Below are positions 1 to 7,541 of a DNA stretch of 20,697 nucleotides, one piece after another (positions within the stretch are counted from its first letter, which is position 1; each line of letters starts with the position of its first letter). The notes below the pieces were generated by a model that did not search any database, was not told the DNA's origin, and saw only the letters and a program-made list of their open reading frames with translations. The DNA comes from CAZQCV01 sp964591665 (GTDB lineage Bacteria > Patescibacteriota > Minisyncoccia > Phycocordibacterales > UBA9973): the NCBI GenBank assembly GCA_964591665.1, contig CAZQCV010000011.1, positions 1 to 20,697 of the forward strand. The letters are read 5' to 3'. The translations under genes were made by a program, and so were the position numbers.

Positions 1-457
1 TCTCAATACTTTCTAATATATCCAACACGTCTTCATATGCATCCATTGTCCCTTTACTTGGACGAGCATGGATCATCAGTGGTTTATCTACTGCTTGAGC
101 GAGTCTTATATGTTCAAGAAAAAGAGTTTTCTGTTTTGCCTTCATACTGGCATCCTGACTTCGATAATAATCAAGTCCACACTCACCTATGGCAACTACT
201 TTCTCATGCTTCGCTAGGTCTACATATGCGTCATAATCGAAAGACTCCGCAACATTATCAGTCGGGTGTAACCCAATAGTCGCCCAGAGTATGTCTGGAT
301 TATTTTCTGCGAGTTCAATCGCCTCTCGTGAGGTTTCAAGATCAACCCCTACCGTGATAGATCCGATTCTTTCTCGCTGCATGTGATCAATGACAGCATC
401 CTGTTCACTCGCAAGCGGACTCAGATTGATATGTGAATGGATATCAATATATTGCAT
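1..457 (-). CDS. tatD: TatD family metal-dependent hydrolase/DNase, N-terminal part (3' end off window)
   Basis: Reading down from the ATG at 457-455 gives 152 codons open to the window edge, so the C-terminal half is missing. TatD proteins are TIM-barrel, divalent-metal nucleases of the amidohydrolase superfamily, cytoplasmic, acting as 3'-5' exonucleases in DNA repair or RNA quality control. Visible family signatures are DIHSH (H7 and H9, the metal-binding HxH of strand 1), IGLHP near residue 63, GECGLDYYR near 91 (the glutamate is a metal ligand) and LMIHAR near 127. The last metal-binding His and Asp lie outside the window. The gene is transcribed divergently from the small membrane protein at 547. 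A possible -10 box ends six bases upstream of the ATG, and I see no Shine-Dalgarno site. The family call is firm; the exact substrate is not. Confidence 0.93.
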   Translation of the reverse strand, partial: MQYIDIHSHINLSPLASEQDAVIDHMQRERIGSITVGVDLETSREAIELAENNPDILWATIGLHPTDNVAESFDYDAYVDLAKHEKVVAIGECGLDYYRSQDASMKAKQKTLFLEHIRLAQAVDKPLMIHARPSKGTMDAYEDVLDILESIE

Positions 458-463
458 ACAAAC

Positions 464-469
464 ACTATA
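464..469 (-). promoter_or_regulatory. Putative -10 box of the TatD gene
   Basis: On the minus strand TATAGT occupies 469-464, followed by six bases and then the ATG at 457. That spacing puts the transcript start at the A of the ATG. No good -35 hexamer is seen at the proper distance, so this rests on the -10 match and on the same arrangement recurring elsewhere in the window. Confidence 0.4.
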
Positions 470-501
470 TCGCATCTGTGTATAAAATACTACTGCATTT
501 A

Positions 502-529
502 TTGACTAAAAATATAAATATGCTATAAT
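502..529 (+). promoter_or_regulatory. Near-consensus sigma70-type promoter of the 547 gene
   Basis: TTGACT (502-507) is followed after 16 bases by a perfect TATAAT (524-529), which also carries the extended -10 TGC (521-523). Transcription would start near 536, leaving a leader of about ten bases that contains no Shine-Dalgarno sequence. Confidence 0.8.
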
Positions 530-546
530 TATAAAAAATAAACCGT

Positions 547-873
547 ATGAAAAAAATAAATTGGTTGCTCCTCATCAGTATGATTGCAGGAGCGAGTTCA
601 CTGGTCAGTGAACGTTTTACAGAAACACAAAGCTTTCTATGGAGAGAATTCCATGGAATAGAATGCATCGCATTTGCCGTGCATTTCTTTGCAACATTCT
701 GGCTTATTGTCGCCAGTAGAAAATCAAAACTGTTATTAGCTTTACTAGTAACTTCTCTCCTACAATTGATCACCAACCCGTGGGAAGACGTTGCAACATG
801 GGAAACAGTACACAACATTAGTGTACTATCAAGCTTCAGTCTCACTTTCATTGTGTTCTTTAGAAATAAGTAA
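547..873 (+). CDS. Small hypothetical membrane protein
   Basis: I do not recognise this 108-residue protein. It is hydrophobic, with likely membrane segments around residues 5-20, 39-57, 62-77 and 90-105. A charged, aromatic-rich loop (LVSERFTETQ, then WREFHG) separates the first two. A second polar stretch with NPWEDVATWETVHN lies before the last segment, and the protein ends in basic FFRNK. The reading frame is supported by context: a near-consensus promoter directly upstream and a hairpin-plus-T-run terminator just after the TAA stop make it a self-contained transcription unit. The leader is only about ten bases and lacks a ribosome binding site. Histidines and tryptophans near the membrane could suggest ligand or metal binding, but that is speculation. 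Confidence 0.75.
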   Translation: MKKINWLLLISMIAGASSLVSERFTETQSFLWREFHGIECIAFAVHFFATFWLIVASRKSKLLLALLVTSLLQLITNPWEDVATWETVHNISVLSSFSLTFIVFFRNK

Positions 874-898
874 CACATCATACACACTATGTTTATAT

Positions 899-922
899 GT
901 CCGTTTTTATACGGACTTTTTT
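899..922 (+). terminator. Intrinsic terminator after the small membrane protein
   Basis: GTCCGT (899-904) pairs perfectly with ACGGAC (911-916) across a six-base loop, followed by six T (917-922). It lies 25 bases after the stop of the 547 gene. Its T-run overlaps the stop codon of the convergent ATP-grasp gene. On the minus strand no T-run follows, so it should act mainly on the plus transcript. Confidence 0.85.
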
Positions 923-1706
923 ATTTGCGAAAATGTAAACTATCCTGTTTTAGAATAGATTCTAAAACTTTTCTATATAAAGATTCAACTCTTGATAACT
1001 GCGTGTTACCTGTTTCGGCATATTTTCTGAAACTCGGAGCTGAATTAACTTCAATAATAACGCAGTTTTTGGGAGACTCAATCTCTTGTTCATCTCCTGT
1101 ATAAATGAAATCAATACTTGCTATGCTCAAGTTAAATATTGCAGCTACTTTTACTAAATGATCTTGTACTACTGGTGATACGGCACCGGTCACATCGTGA
1201 ATCATACCACCTGCAGAGAAAGGTTCTTTTACATACACAAAATACACTTCACCGTGTGCAATACCAGCACAAAGATGTTTCCCAGAAATCTCTTCTTCCA
1301 CTCGCACTGTTGTATCAAATGCATGTGCTTTATTAAAAGCTGGTATTAGTTCAGGAAGTGTATTAATTCGAGAAAGACCCTTTGCTTGGTATGAACTGTT
1401 TGGTTTTACCACAAAAGGACCTTTATTTTCTTTAATAAATGACTCTAATACACCAAGTATATCACTTTGAACTCCAGACGGAACTCTGTACCCTTCTTTG
1501 TATAATAGTGAAAGTGTCAAACCTTTGTCACTAACAACACGAGATGATCCAACCGAGTTCACAGAGAGAGACATTCGTTTAAAATAACTACGAGATCTAT
1601 CTGGTAACAGCAAATATCCACCTTGTGAGGGTTCATCTACTATGATTTCCCCACCAAGTTCAGTAACTAAGCGTTTAAGTAGTGGGATAAAAAAAGGATT
1701 TGGCAT
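921..1706 (-). CDS. ATP-grasp domain protein (RimK/cyanophycin synthetase-like ligase)
   Basis: This 261-residue protein has an ATP-grasp fold, the ATP-dependent carboxylate-amine ligases that work through an acyl-phosphate. Visible signs are SDKGLT (59-64), which in cyanophycin-synthetase and glutathione-synthase-like members opens the ATP-grasp region; a VVKP nucleotide-binding lysine (K101) followed by a serine/glycine-rich loop; a VRVEEEISG segment (134-142); D199 in ASIDF; and the metal-binding IIEVNSAPS (217-225, E219 and N221). It is short for the family and has only a small N-terminal region, so the acceptor substrate cannot be told. Peptide tagging or a small dipeptide are possibilities. 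It lies seven bases after metG and is the last gene of the AI-2E transporter-metG operon. No terminator of its own is evident on this strand. Confidence 0.75.
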   Translation of the reverse strand: MPNPFFIPLLKRLVTELGGEIIVDEPSQGGYLLLPDRSRSYFKRMSLSVNSVGSSRVVSDKGLTLSLLYKEGYRVPSGVQSDILGVLESFIKENKGPFVVKPNSSYQAKGLSRINTLPELIPAFNKAHAFDTTVRVEEEISGKHLCAGIAHGEVYFVYVKEPFSAGGMIHDVTGAVSPVVQDHLVKVAAIFNLSIASIDFIYTGDEQEIESPKNCVIIEVNSAPSFRKYAETGNTQLSRVESLYRKVLESILKQDSLHFRK

Positions 1707-1713
1707 ACCAAAA

Positions 1714-3156
1714 TTATTCTTTCCTCAAAAACAAAGGTGTCTCTGGCATCTGGTTTACTTTTACAAGTTCTTTAATCTTTTTAGAAGTTTCTGGCAATAT
1801 CGGATTTAACATTCTTGCAACTGTGTATAATCTAGTTACAAGTTCTGTAACCACAAGTTTTCCTGCTTCTACGTCTGTTTTAACAAGTTTAAACGGCTGT
1901 TTATCCTGGATAAGCATATCAAGCGCTGTGATTTCTTCCCAAACCATTCCAACAGCCTTCCCTATGTCAAACTGACGAAGATGATCAAAATATGTATGAG
2001 GAATAGTTCCTTCGGGTATTTCTGGTGAATATTCGAGATAGGTTGATGCCATCTTCATGATACGACTGGTGAGGTTTCCCAACCCATTTGCAAGTTTTGC
2101 GTTGTATGAAGCCTTAATAAGTTCCATAGAGACCGGTGAGTCTTCAAACATAGACACCTCAGCAAGAACGTAATAGCGAAGCGCATCTACTCCGTATTCA
2201 CGAACTACATCGTATGGATTTACCACGTTACCAATAGATTTAGACATTTTTAATCCTCCTTCACCTGTAAAAAATCCATTGATGACAATCTGATGTGAGT
2301 TGGGAAGCCCTGCAGCCATAAGCATTGCTTGCCACATTGCTGATTGTTGACGGAGGTTATCTTTACCACAGTATTGCGTTGGTAAACCGTCTTTCCAATA
2401 CCGATTAAACGTTTCTGTGTCTTCTGGCCAACCAAGTGTAGAAATATAATTTACAAGCGCATCAAACCATACATACATGACCTGCGCATCATCTCCAGGA
2501 ACTGGTATACCCCAAGGCATTTTTGATTTGAGTCGAGATATAGAAAAATCCTCAAGTCCTCGTTCGACAAACGCTTTGATCTCATTAAAACGAAAATCAG
2601 GAATAACAAAATGCGGATGTGACTCATAAAATGCAAGGAGTTTTTCCTGAAATGCAGAGAACTTGAAGAAATAGTTTTCTTCATCTATAAATTCTATTTC
2701 ACGTGTTGGATGAATTGGACATTTACCGTCGACAAGCTCAGAGTCAGTTTTTTCTAACTCACATCCGACACAGTATTTTACTTGATACGTTTTTTTATAA
2801 ATATATCCATTTTCATTACAACGTTTCCAAAACTCTTGTGCAGCTTTTTCATGATGTATGTCTGTGGTACGGATAAAATGCACATCATCTGAAATATGAA
2901 GTAGACCTTTTAGTCCGCGAAACTCTTCTGCATAGCGATCAACATAGTGCTTAACATCCTCACCTACCTTTTGTGCATCTGCCCAGAGTTTCTGGCCATG
3001 TTCATCTGTCCCAGTATTAAAAAATACATCGTGACCCTGAAGTTTCTTTGCTCGAGCTATCACATCTGCCCGTATAAGTTCCATAGCAAAACCTACATGG
3101 GGATCAGCATTCACGTATGGCAAGGTTGTTGTTATATAAAAGGCTTTTTTTGACAT
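1714..3156 (-). CDS. metG: Methionine--tRNA ligase
   Basis: Class I aminoacyl-tRNA synthetase that charges tRNA-Met in the cytoplasm. At 480 residues it has the Rossmann catalytic core and anticodon-binding helices but no C-terminal EMAP-type tRNA-binding domain. TLPYVNADPHVGF (11-23) carries the HIGH motif in the form HVGF. A zinc knuckle is formed by C129, C132, C146 and H149 (CxxC...CxxH). VMYVWFDALVNY (227-238) supplies part of the methionine pocket, and KMSKS is at 303-307. One oddity is that the segment GKDNLRQQSAMW (264-275) has Gln-Gln where E. coli MetRS has Phe300-His301 of the methionine pocket. It starts nine bases after the AI-2E gene, with which it is probably cotranscribed, and no clear Shine-Dalgarno site precedes it. 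Confidence 0.97.
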   Translation of the reverse strand: MSKKAFYITTTLPYVNADPHVGFAMELIRADVIARAKKLQGHDVFFNTGTDEHGQKLWADAQKVGEDVKHYVDRYAEEFRGLKGLLHISDDVHFIRTTDIHHEKAAQEFWKRCNENGYIYKKTYQVKYCVGCELEKTDSELVDGKCPIHPTREIEFIDEENYFFKFSAFQEKLLAFYESHPHFVIPDFRFNEIKAFVERGLEDFSISRLKSKMPWGIPVPGDDAQVMYVWFDALVNYISTLGWPEDTETFNRYWKDGLPTQYCGKDNLRQQSAMWQAMLMAAGLPNSHQIVINGFFTGEGGLKMSKSIGNVVNPYDVVREYGVDALRYYVLAEVSMFEDSPVSMELIKASYNAKLANGLGNLTSRIMKMASTYLEYSPEIPEGTIPHTYFDHLRQFDIGKAVGMVWEEITALDMLIQDKQPFKLVKTDVEAGKLVVTELVTRLYTVARMLNPILPETSKKIKELVKVNQMPETPLFLRKE

Positions 3157-3165
3157 AATACTATT

Positions 3166-4227
3166 CTATCCGTTGCTATCACGTTTAGCTTTTTCGATAT
3201 CATCTATATACTCAAGAATAAGCACAGAAACAGGGATTGCAAGCATAACACCCCACGCCCCAGCCAACTGTGCTCCAATAATAACTGAAAGTATCATAAC
3301 GATAGGAGGAACTCCCACCATACGTTTTGTGATGAGCGGAGCTATAGAGTATGTCTCGATCTGACCGACAACTAAGTATCCGAGAAAGATCTTAAATGCA
3401 AAGAATACTCCACCCTGTGCGTATGCAAAAAGTACACCAGGAATTGTTGCGAGGATGAGTCCAAACGGGATCAATTCAAGGATAAAGACAAGTAATGCAA
3501 GAAGTAACGCATATTCTACACGAAAGAGTGAGAGCATTATAAAAATGATAAGTCCCACAATAAGACCCAAGAGTAATTGTCCTTGTATCCAGAGACCTAT
3601 CTTTTTTTCGGTACGATTCCAAAGACTAACAACATATGATTCATGTTCTTTCGGTGTAATAATACGAAGAAAATTCTCTACTCCTTTCTCTTGAATTGAG
3701 AGATAGAACGCAAGGATAACCGTGAGTGCAATATTGAATATACCTCCAAAAGTAAATGCTAATGTATCTGCAATACCACCAGAAAGACTAAACAGGATCG
3801 AGTTCGCACTTTGAACCACTTGCTGGAGAGGAACGTTGTTGGTAATACTTGTAAACAATTTTTTAGTTGATTGAACAGTCGCTTGATCAAACGTATGGAG
3901 AAAACTTTGGTCAGGAAGAAATTTACTTATTAACTGAACAAGTGAGGCAAGTTCAGCAAACAGTGTAGGAATTAGTATATAGAGCAATCCTGCAATAAAT
4001 AGGATAGATACCGTAAAAATCGCCATCACCGTCAATAATCTCGGAATATGGTATTTCTTAAATTTATCAACAACAGGTTCAATAAAAGAAGCAATTACCA
4101 ATGCTGTAAAAAAAATAAGAAGTAGATCACGTATGTAAAATAGGAATACAAACAAAAGGCCGACAAACACAACACGAAACATCGTCGCTGTGTCAATCGC
4201 TATAGTTGTCTTTGAGTTCCCTGCCAT
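3166..4227 (-). CDS. AI-2E family transporter (PerM/YhhT-like)
   Basis: A 353-residue polytopic membrane protein with the usual size and pattern of the AI-2E/PerM family. There are hydrophobic hairpins near residues 17-50 and 62-92, then a long amphipathic region (about 95-150) with LVQLISKFLPDQ. After that come membrane segments near 155-180, 210-280 and 300-345, with the conserved GxxxPPIVMILSVIIGAQLAGAWG region near 305-330. Despite the name, members have varied roles, including Na+/H+ antiport and possible export of small molecules; the substrate here is unknown. It is the first gene of the unit that continues into metG. A TATACT box ends eight bases before the ATG, so the transcript may be nearly leaderless. 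Confidence 0.88.
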   Translation of the reverse strand: MAGNSKTTIAIDTATMFRVVFVGLLFVFLFYIRDLLLIFFTALVIASFIEPVVDKFKKYHIPRLLTVMAIFTVSILFIAGLLYILIPTLFAELASLVQLISKFLPDQSFLHTFDQATVQSTKKLFTSITNNVPLQQVVQSANSILFSLSGGIADTLAFTFGGIFNIALTVILAFYLSIQEKGVENFLRIITPKEHESYVVSLWNRTEKKIGLWIQGQLLLGLIVGLIIFIMLSLFRVEYALLLALLVFILELIPFGLILATIPGVLFAYAQGGVFFAFKIFLGYLVVGQIETYSIAPLITKRMVGVPPIVMILSVIIGAQLAGAWGVMLAIPVSVLILEYIDDIEKAKRDSNG

Positions 4228-4235
4228 ATACGAAC

Positions 4236-4241
4236 AGTATA
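4236..4241 (-). promoter_or_regulatory. Putative -10 box of the AI-2E/metG operon
   Basis: TATACT lies on the minus strand at 4241-4236, with eight bases to the ATG at 4227. A loose TTTATT at 4263-4258 would be a -35 with a 16-base spacer. The predicted start is within two or three bases of the ATG. Confidence 0.55.
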
Positions 4242-4281
4242 CTACAAATACCCAATAAATAAAGCCACCGGGATGTAATCA

Positions 4282-4290
4282 TGCTATACT
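4282..4290 (+). promoter_or_regulatory. Extended -10 promoter of the alpha/beta hydrolase gene
   Basis: TGCTATACT gives an extended -10 element with the hexamer at 4285-4290. No convincing -35 is present, which is common for TGn promoters. Transcription would start near 4297, ten bases before the ATG at 4307. Confidence 0.6.
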
Positions 4291-4306
4291 AATTTGAGAC
4301 CCATCA

Positions 4307-5248
4307 ATGAGACTAATTAGTATTCACTTTATCTTTTTTATGAAACAAATCGTTACAGGAATCATTTTAACACTTCTTGCAGGTGGTATTATTACAAACA
4401 TCTCGCACCAAAAAACTTCGCAAAACCATGTACCACAAAATATACCTGCGGACTCAACAACAACTACATTACTTTCAGAAAAAACAATACAGGATAGTTA
4501 CGGAAAAGATACCAGAAACACCATAACTGTTACATTGCCTAAAAACCGAACAAGCAAAACTCCTTTTATATTATTTATCCACGGAGGAGCATGGACTTCT
4601 GGAGACAAAAAAGACATAGCGATTATACAAACAATTCTCTCACAACAAGGAATAGCAAGTGCAGCAATTAATTACAGATATGTTTCAAAAGATGTTCATT
4701 ATGACGATCTCATGGAAGATGTCACACAAGCAATCGACTATATAGAAAAAAACTTGGAGGCATGGAATATCGGAAAGAAAAAGATATCTATTGGAGGAAT
4801 AAGTGCTGGAGCACACATGTCATTGCTATACGCATATAAATACGACACAGCACATACAATCGGATCAATTATTTCTATGGCAGGACCTACCGATCTTTCT
4901 GATCCAGAGATGCTTAACACTGCAGAAAAAAATAATATGCTAGGATTTGTTAATCTGCTTGTTGATGATATTTATATAAAAAACACACCTGTTCCAAAAC
5001 ATTTTACAGAAGCCAGTCCAATTTTCTATACAAAAAATATCCCTACGCTACTTATCCATGGGAATAAGGACAGTATCGTACTCTATAATCAGTCAACAAA
5101 ACTAGACCAAGAACTTGAGAAGAAAGGAGTGCCGCACAAACTCATAACCATAGACAATGCAAATCACGACCTGGGGCTTGCAAATCCGAGAAACGCCACA
5201 CGTATCACTCAAGAAGTAACACGCTGGATTCAAACATATACCCAATAA
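4307..5248 (+). CDS. Secreted or membrane-anchored alpha/beta hydrolase (esterase/lipase-like)
   Basis: 313 residues with an N-terminal hydrophobic segment (about 15-31) after a basic start, indicating export or membrane anchoring. The hydrolase fold begins near residue 72. FIHGGAW (90-96) is the HGG oxyanion-hole motif of the hormone-sensitive lipase/BD-FAE-like branch. GGISAGAH (163-170) gives the nucleophile S166; D255 in HGNKDS and H287 in NANHD complete the triad. The overall pattern suits a carboxylesterase or peptidase-like enzyme; the substrate cannot be named. Two starts are possible: ATG 4307, or ATG 4340, which gives a more standard signal peptide beginning MKQIVTG. Neither has a Shine-Dalgarno site. 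The next gene, thyA, follows after 74 bases and appears to have its own promoter. Confidence 0.85.
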   Translation: MRLISIHFIFFMKQIVTGIILTLLAGGIITNISHQKTSQNHVPQNIPADSTTTTLLSEKTIQDSYGKDTRNTITVTLPKNRTSKTPFILFIHGGAWTSGDKKDIAIIQTILSQQGIASAAINYRYVSKDVHYDDLMEDVTQAIDYIEKNLEAWNIGKKKISIGGISAGAHMSLLYAYKYDTAHTIGSIISMAGPTDLSDPEMLNTAEKNNMLGFVNLLVDDIYIKNTPVPKHFTEASPIFYTKNIPTLLIHGNKDSIVLYNQSTKLDQELEKKGVPHKLITIDNANHDLGLANPRNATRITQEVTRWIQTYTQ

Positions 5249-5286
5249 ATCCTATTTTGTAAGGTCTTTGGTGGCAACAAGTCAAC

Positions 5287-5305
5287 ATTATGAAAACTTC
5301 ATAAT
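5287..5305 (+). repeat. Perfect 8-3-8 inverted repeat in the thyA promoter region
   Basis: ATTATGAA (5287-5294) and TTCATAAT (5298-5305) flank AAC. The repeat covers the place where a -35 box for the thyA -10 (5311-5316) should lie, and three T follow it. It could be an operator bound by a dimeric regulator, or a weak terminator for the upstream hydrolase. The very AT-rich stem argues against an efficient terminator. Confidence 0.5.
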
Positions 5306-5310
5306 TTTGA

Positions 5311-5316
5311 TACAAT
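5311..5316 (+). promoter_or_regulatory. Putative -10 box of thyA-folA
   Basis: TACAAT at 5311-5316 is followed by six bases and the ATG at 5323, placing the transcript start at the start codon. The -35 region is occupied by an inverted repeat rather than a consensus hexamer. Confidence 0.5.
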
Positions 5317-5322
5317 ATACAT

Positions 5323-6285
5323 ATGTATACACACGTAGACACTACTTATCTGAATCTATTACAAAAATTACTAGATGAAGGAATAGAAAAAACAGATCGA
5401 ACAGGAACAGGAACCAAATCGTTTTTGGGATATCAGATGCGCTTTGATTTATCTCTTGGATTCCCTCTCCTCACTACAAAAAAAGTTCCGTTCAAATCTA
5501 TCGCACATGAACTCATATGGTTCGTTCGTGGTGACACAAATCTCAAATATCTTGCAGATAACAATGTACATATTTGGGACGAGTGGCCATACAAAGCATA
5601 TCTCATAAAAAATACTATACCTGTTCCTCCAACAGGATCAGATGAGTGGAACAATGGCATTAAGGAGTTTGTTGAGAAAATAAAAACAGATGAAATATTT
5701 GCAAAAGAGTATGGTGATTTAGGTCCTATCTACGGATATCAATGGAGAAACTGGCCGACACCGAACGGTGGACACATTGACCAACTTAAACAAGTAATAG
5801 AACAGATCAAAAAAAGTCCTGACTCACGTCGCATGATTGTCTCTGCATGGAATGTCGCAGACATAGAAGATATGGCTAAAGCAGGTCTTCCACCATGCCA
5901 TTGTCTTTTCCAGTTTTATGTCACTCCTAAAAACGAAGAAACAGGAGAACGTGCAAAACTTTCTTGCCAACTCTATCAACGATCGTGTGATACATTTCTT
6001 GGTGTACCATTTAACATTGCCTCATATTCCCTACTGACAATGATGATTGCGCAAGTGTGTGATATGGATCCTGGTGAGTTTATCTGGACAGGTGGAGATG
6101 TGCATCTATACAGCAACCACGTTGAACAAGCACGACTTCAGCTGTCACGTCGAAATGACATTAGACCTATGCCTAGAGTGAAAATTAATCCTGAAATTAA
6201 AAATATTGAGGATTTCACGATTGACGATTTTGAACTTATTGGATATAACCCACATGAGGCTATCAAGGCGCCGATTGCAGTATAG
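5323..6285 (+). CDS. thyA: Thymidylate synthase
   Basis: Converts dUMP and 5,10-methylene-tetrahydrofolate to dTMP and dihydrofolate in the cytoplasm. The 320 residues match the longer (Lactobacillus casei-like) form, with an insert near residues 95-130 between HIWDEW and the GPIYGYQWRNW motif (134-144). The dUMP phosphate site DSRRMIVSAWN is at 167-177. The nucleophile is C192 in LPPCHC, followed by QLYQRSCD and the folate-binding region FLGVPFNIASYSLL. The C-terminus IKAPIAV is the expected closing tail. The dihydrofolate product is handled by the DHFR gene that starts two bases after the stop, so the pair is translationally coupled. The predicted transcript is leaderless. Confidence 0.98.
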   Translation: MYTHVDTTYLNLLQKLLDEGIEKTDRTGTGTKSFLGYQMRFDLSLGFPLLTTKKVPFKSIAHELIWFVRGDTNLKYLADNNVHIWDEWPYKAYLIKNTIPVPPTGSDEWNNGIKEFVEKIKTDEIFAKEYGDLGPIYGYQWRNWPTPNGGHIDQLKQVIEQIKKSPDSRRMIVSAWNVADIEDMAKAGLPPCHCLFQFYVTPKNEETGERAKLSCQLYQRSCDTFLGVPFNIASYSLLTMMIAQVCDMDPGEFIWTGGDVHLYSNHVEQARLQLSRRNDIRPMPRVKINPEIKNIEDFTIDDFELIGYNPHEAIKAPIAV

Positions 6286-6287
6286 TC

Positions 6288-6809
6288 ATGATAATTTCTC
6301 TTATCGCAGCAGTTGCAGAAAATGGAATAATCGGCGGTGGCAATACGCTTCTTTGGAATATTCCTGAAGATTTAAAACATTTTAAAGAAAAGACGTCTGG
6401 TCACACGATTATTATGGGTAGAAAAACATTTGAGAGTATTGGTAAACCGTTACCCAATCGAAGTAACATTGTTATCACAAGAGATCCAGACTACTCACAT
6501 GACGGAATCCATACAGTAAATTCATTCGAGGAAGCACTTCAATTTGCATCTCTCGAACAAGGAAAAGCATTTGAACAAAACCAAGAAGAAGTAGAGGTTT
6601 TTGTCATTGGTGGTGGAGAAATCTATCGTCAGGCGCTAGAAAAAGCACACAAGCTATACATTACTGAAGTTCACAGAGTGTTTAACGGTGACGTACAATT
6701 TCCAAACATAGATAAAAACATTTGGAGTGAAGTATCTCGAGAAGATCACCTCGACGCACGTATACCCTATTCGTTTGTGGAGTATAAAAAACTGGCTACC
6801 ATACAGTAA
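6288..6809 (+). CDS. folA: Dihydrofolate reductase
   Basis: NADPH-dependent enzyme that reduces the dihydrofolate made by thymidylate synthase. 173 residues, near the typical 160-170. It shows MIISLIAAVAENGIIGGGN at the N-terminus, LLWNIPEDLKHF (21-32) with the conserved Trp and the acidic residue of the active site, the cofactor-binding GRKTFESIGKPLPNR (44-58), and FVIGGGEIY (near 105-113), the NADPH-binding Gly-Gly loop. An acidic, glutamine-rich loop around residues 88-102 is a little longer than usual. It starts two bases after the thyA stop, with no room for a separate promoter. It ends 29 bases before the convergent nucleotidase gene, and only an imperfect stem without a T-run is seen between them. 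Confidence 0.97.
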   Translation: MIISLIAAVAENGIIGGGNTLLWNIPEDLKHFKEKTSGHTIIMGRKTFESIGKPLPNRSNIVITRDPDYSHDGIHTVNSFEEALQFASLEQGKAFEQNQEEVEVFVIGGGEIYRQALEKAHKLYITEVHRVFNGDVQFPNIDKNIWSEVSREDHLDARIPYSFVEYKKLATIQ

Positions 6810-6838
6810 CCAGCAATAATAATTTATGTAACAAAATC

Positions 6839-7477
6839 TTAAAGAACGGGATATCTTTGTATTTCATTTACATATTTTCCTTCTTTCACGCGCAACGCAC
6901 GTTGTATTTGAATTGACATATTTTCCCAATTTGCAGTAAGGTCACCTCTATCAGTTGGTAGAAGTTCTCGATTATATTTATAATCATCTCCAACAAACTG
7001 AATATGCACCCAATCTGGACTCCGTGAACATTTGATCAGTTTCCTTGGTTTATCATCAACCAAGATGTCACCAGAAATCTCAGATTTATCTTCAACAGCA
7101 TGTAAGATTGGTGGTTTACCATCAAAGACTTTCCACAGCCATGCCAATTTTTCATCTTTTATTTGCGTAAAATAATCGTCACGCGGTACATGTGAGACAA
7201 TTGCTACATGATTGGTTTCCATTAATTTTTTTACCGTCTCAATCGCACCAGGAAACGGATCCATCGAGTAGAAAAACCCTGGCTCTTGCCAAATGGAGAC
7301 AATTTCTTTAGTTGGAATATCAGGGTAACAATGTTCCACATGCCAATGCGGTTGCATCGCTGGAGGAATGATTTCCTGATTTGGAAACTTTTTGGCAAAA
7401 GAGGCATAGAATGCTTTATAAAAAAGATTTATAACCGCATCTAAATCAAATAGATATATATTTCTTAAGTTGCTCAT
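6839..7477 (-). CDS. HAD-family 5'(3')-deoxyribonucleotidase-like protein
   Basis: I chose ATG 7477, giving 212 residues; the frame is open further upstream, but that would read through a terminator and into the MazG gene. The protein resembles the NT5C family of HAD phosphatases, which dephosphorylate deoxynucleoside monophosphates. Motif I is LFDLDAV (D11 nucleophile, D13 acid), with Ala where Gly is usual. EPGFFYSMDPFPGAIE (near 65-80) matches the family's substrate-cap signature. AIVSHVPR is the motif II region, with Ser; GDILVDDKP gives the Asp-Asp of motif IV. Beside thyA, folA, MazG and dCMP deaminase, a role in trimming dNMP pools is a natural inference. It may have its own promoter (TGGTATTTT at 7500-7492) downstream of the MazG terminator. 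Confidence 0.72.
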   Translation of the reverse strand: MSNLRNIYLFDLDAVINLFYKAFYASFAKKFPNQEIIPPAMQPHWHVEHCYPDIPTKEIVSIWQEPGFFYSMDPFPGAIETVKKLMETNHVAIVSHVPRDDYFTQIKDEKLAWLWKVFDGKPPILHAVEDKSEISGDILVDDKPRKLIKCSRSPDWVHIQFVGDDYKYNRELLPTDRGDLTANWENMSIQIQRALRVKEGKYVNEIQRYPVL

Positions 7478-7491
7478 TTTATCGTTTTTCT

Positions 7492-7500
7492 CAAAATACC
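7492..7500 (-). promoter_or_regulatory. Possible extended -10 promoter of the nucleotidase gene
   Basis: On the minus strand TGGTATTTT (7500-7492) lies just downstream of the MazG terminator and 14 bases before the ATG at 7477. It matches an extended -10 loosely and has no clear -35. Confidence 0.3.
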
Positions 7501-7518
7501 ATGTATCTAGGTAAAAGT

Positions 7519-7540
7519 AAAATCCCCTTTCAGGGATTTT
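7519..7540 (-). terminator. Intrinsic terminator of the dCMP deaminase-MazG unit
   Basis: AAAATCCC (7519-7526) pairs with GGGATTTT (7533-7540) around a six-base loop. On the minus strand the stem ends in TTTT followed by ACTTTT. It begins one base after the MazG stop codon, so it closes that unit before the nucleotidase gene. Confidence 0.75.
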
Positions 7541-7541
7541 G

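Noticed and set aside
465..887. Open frame of 140 codons on the minus strand, antisense to the small membrane protein
   Set aside because: Its translation has no recognisable motif, it lacks start signals, and it runs across the plus-strand promoter. The plus-strand gene has both promoter and terminator.
6791..6812. Imperfect stem (CTGGCTAC/GTAACCAG) at the folA end, considered as a terminator
   Set aside because: It contains a mismatch, overlaps the coding end and has no T-run on either strand.
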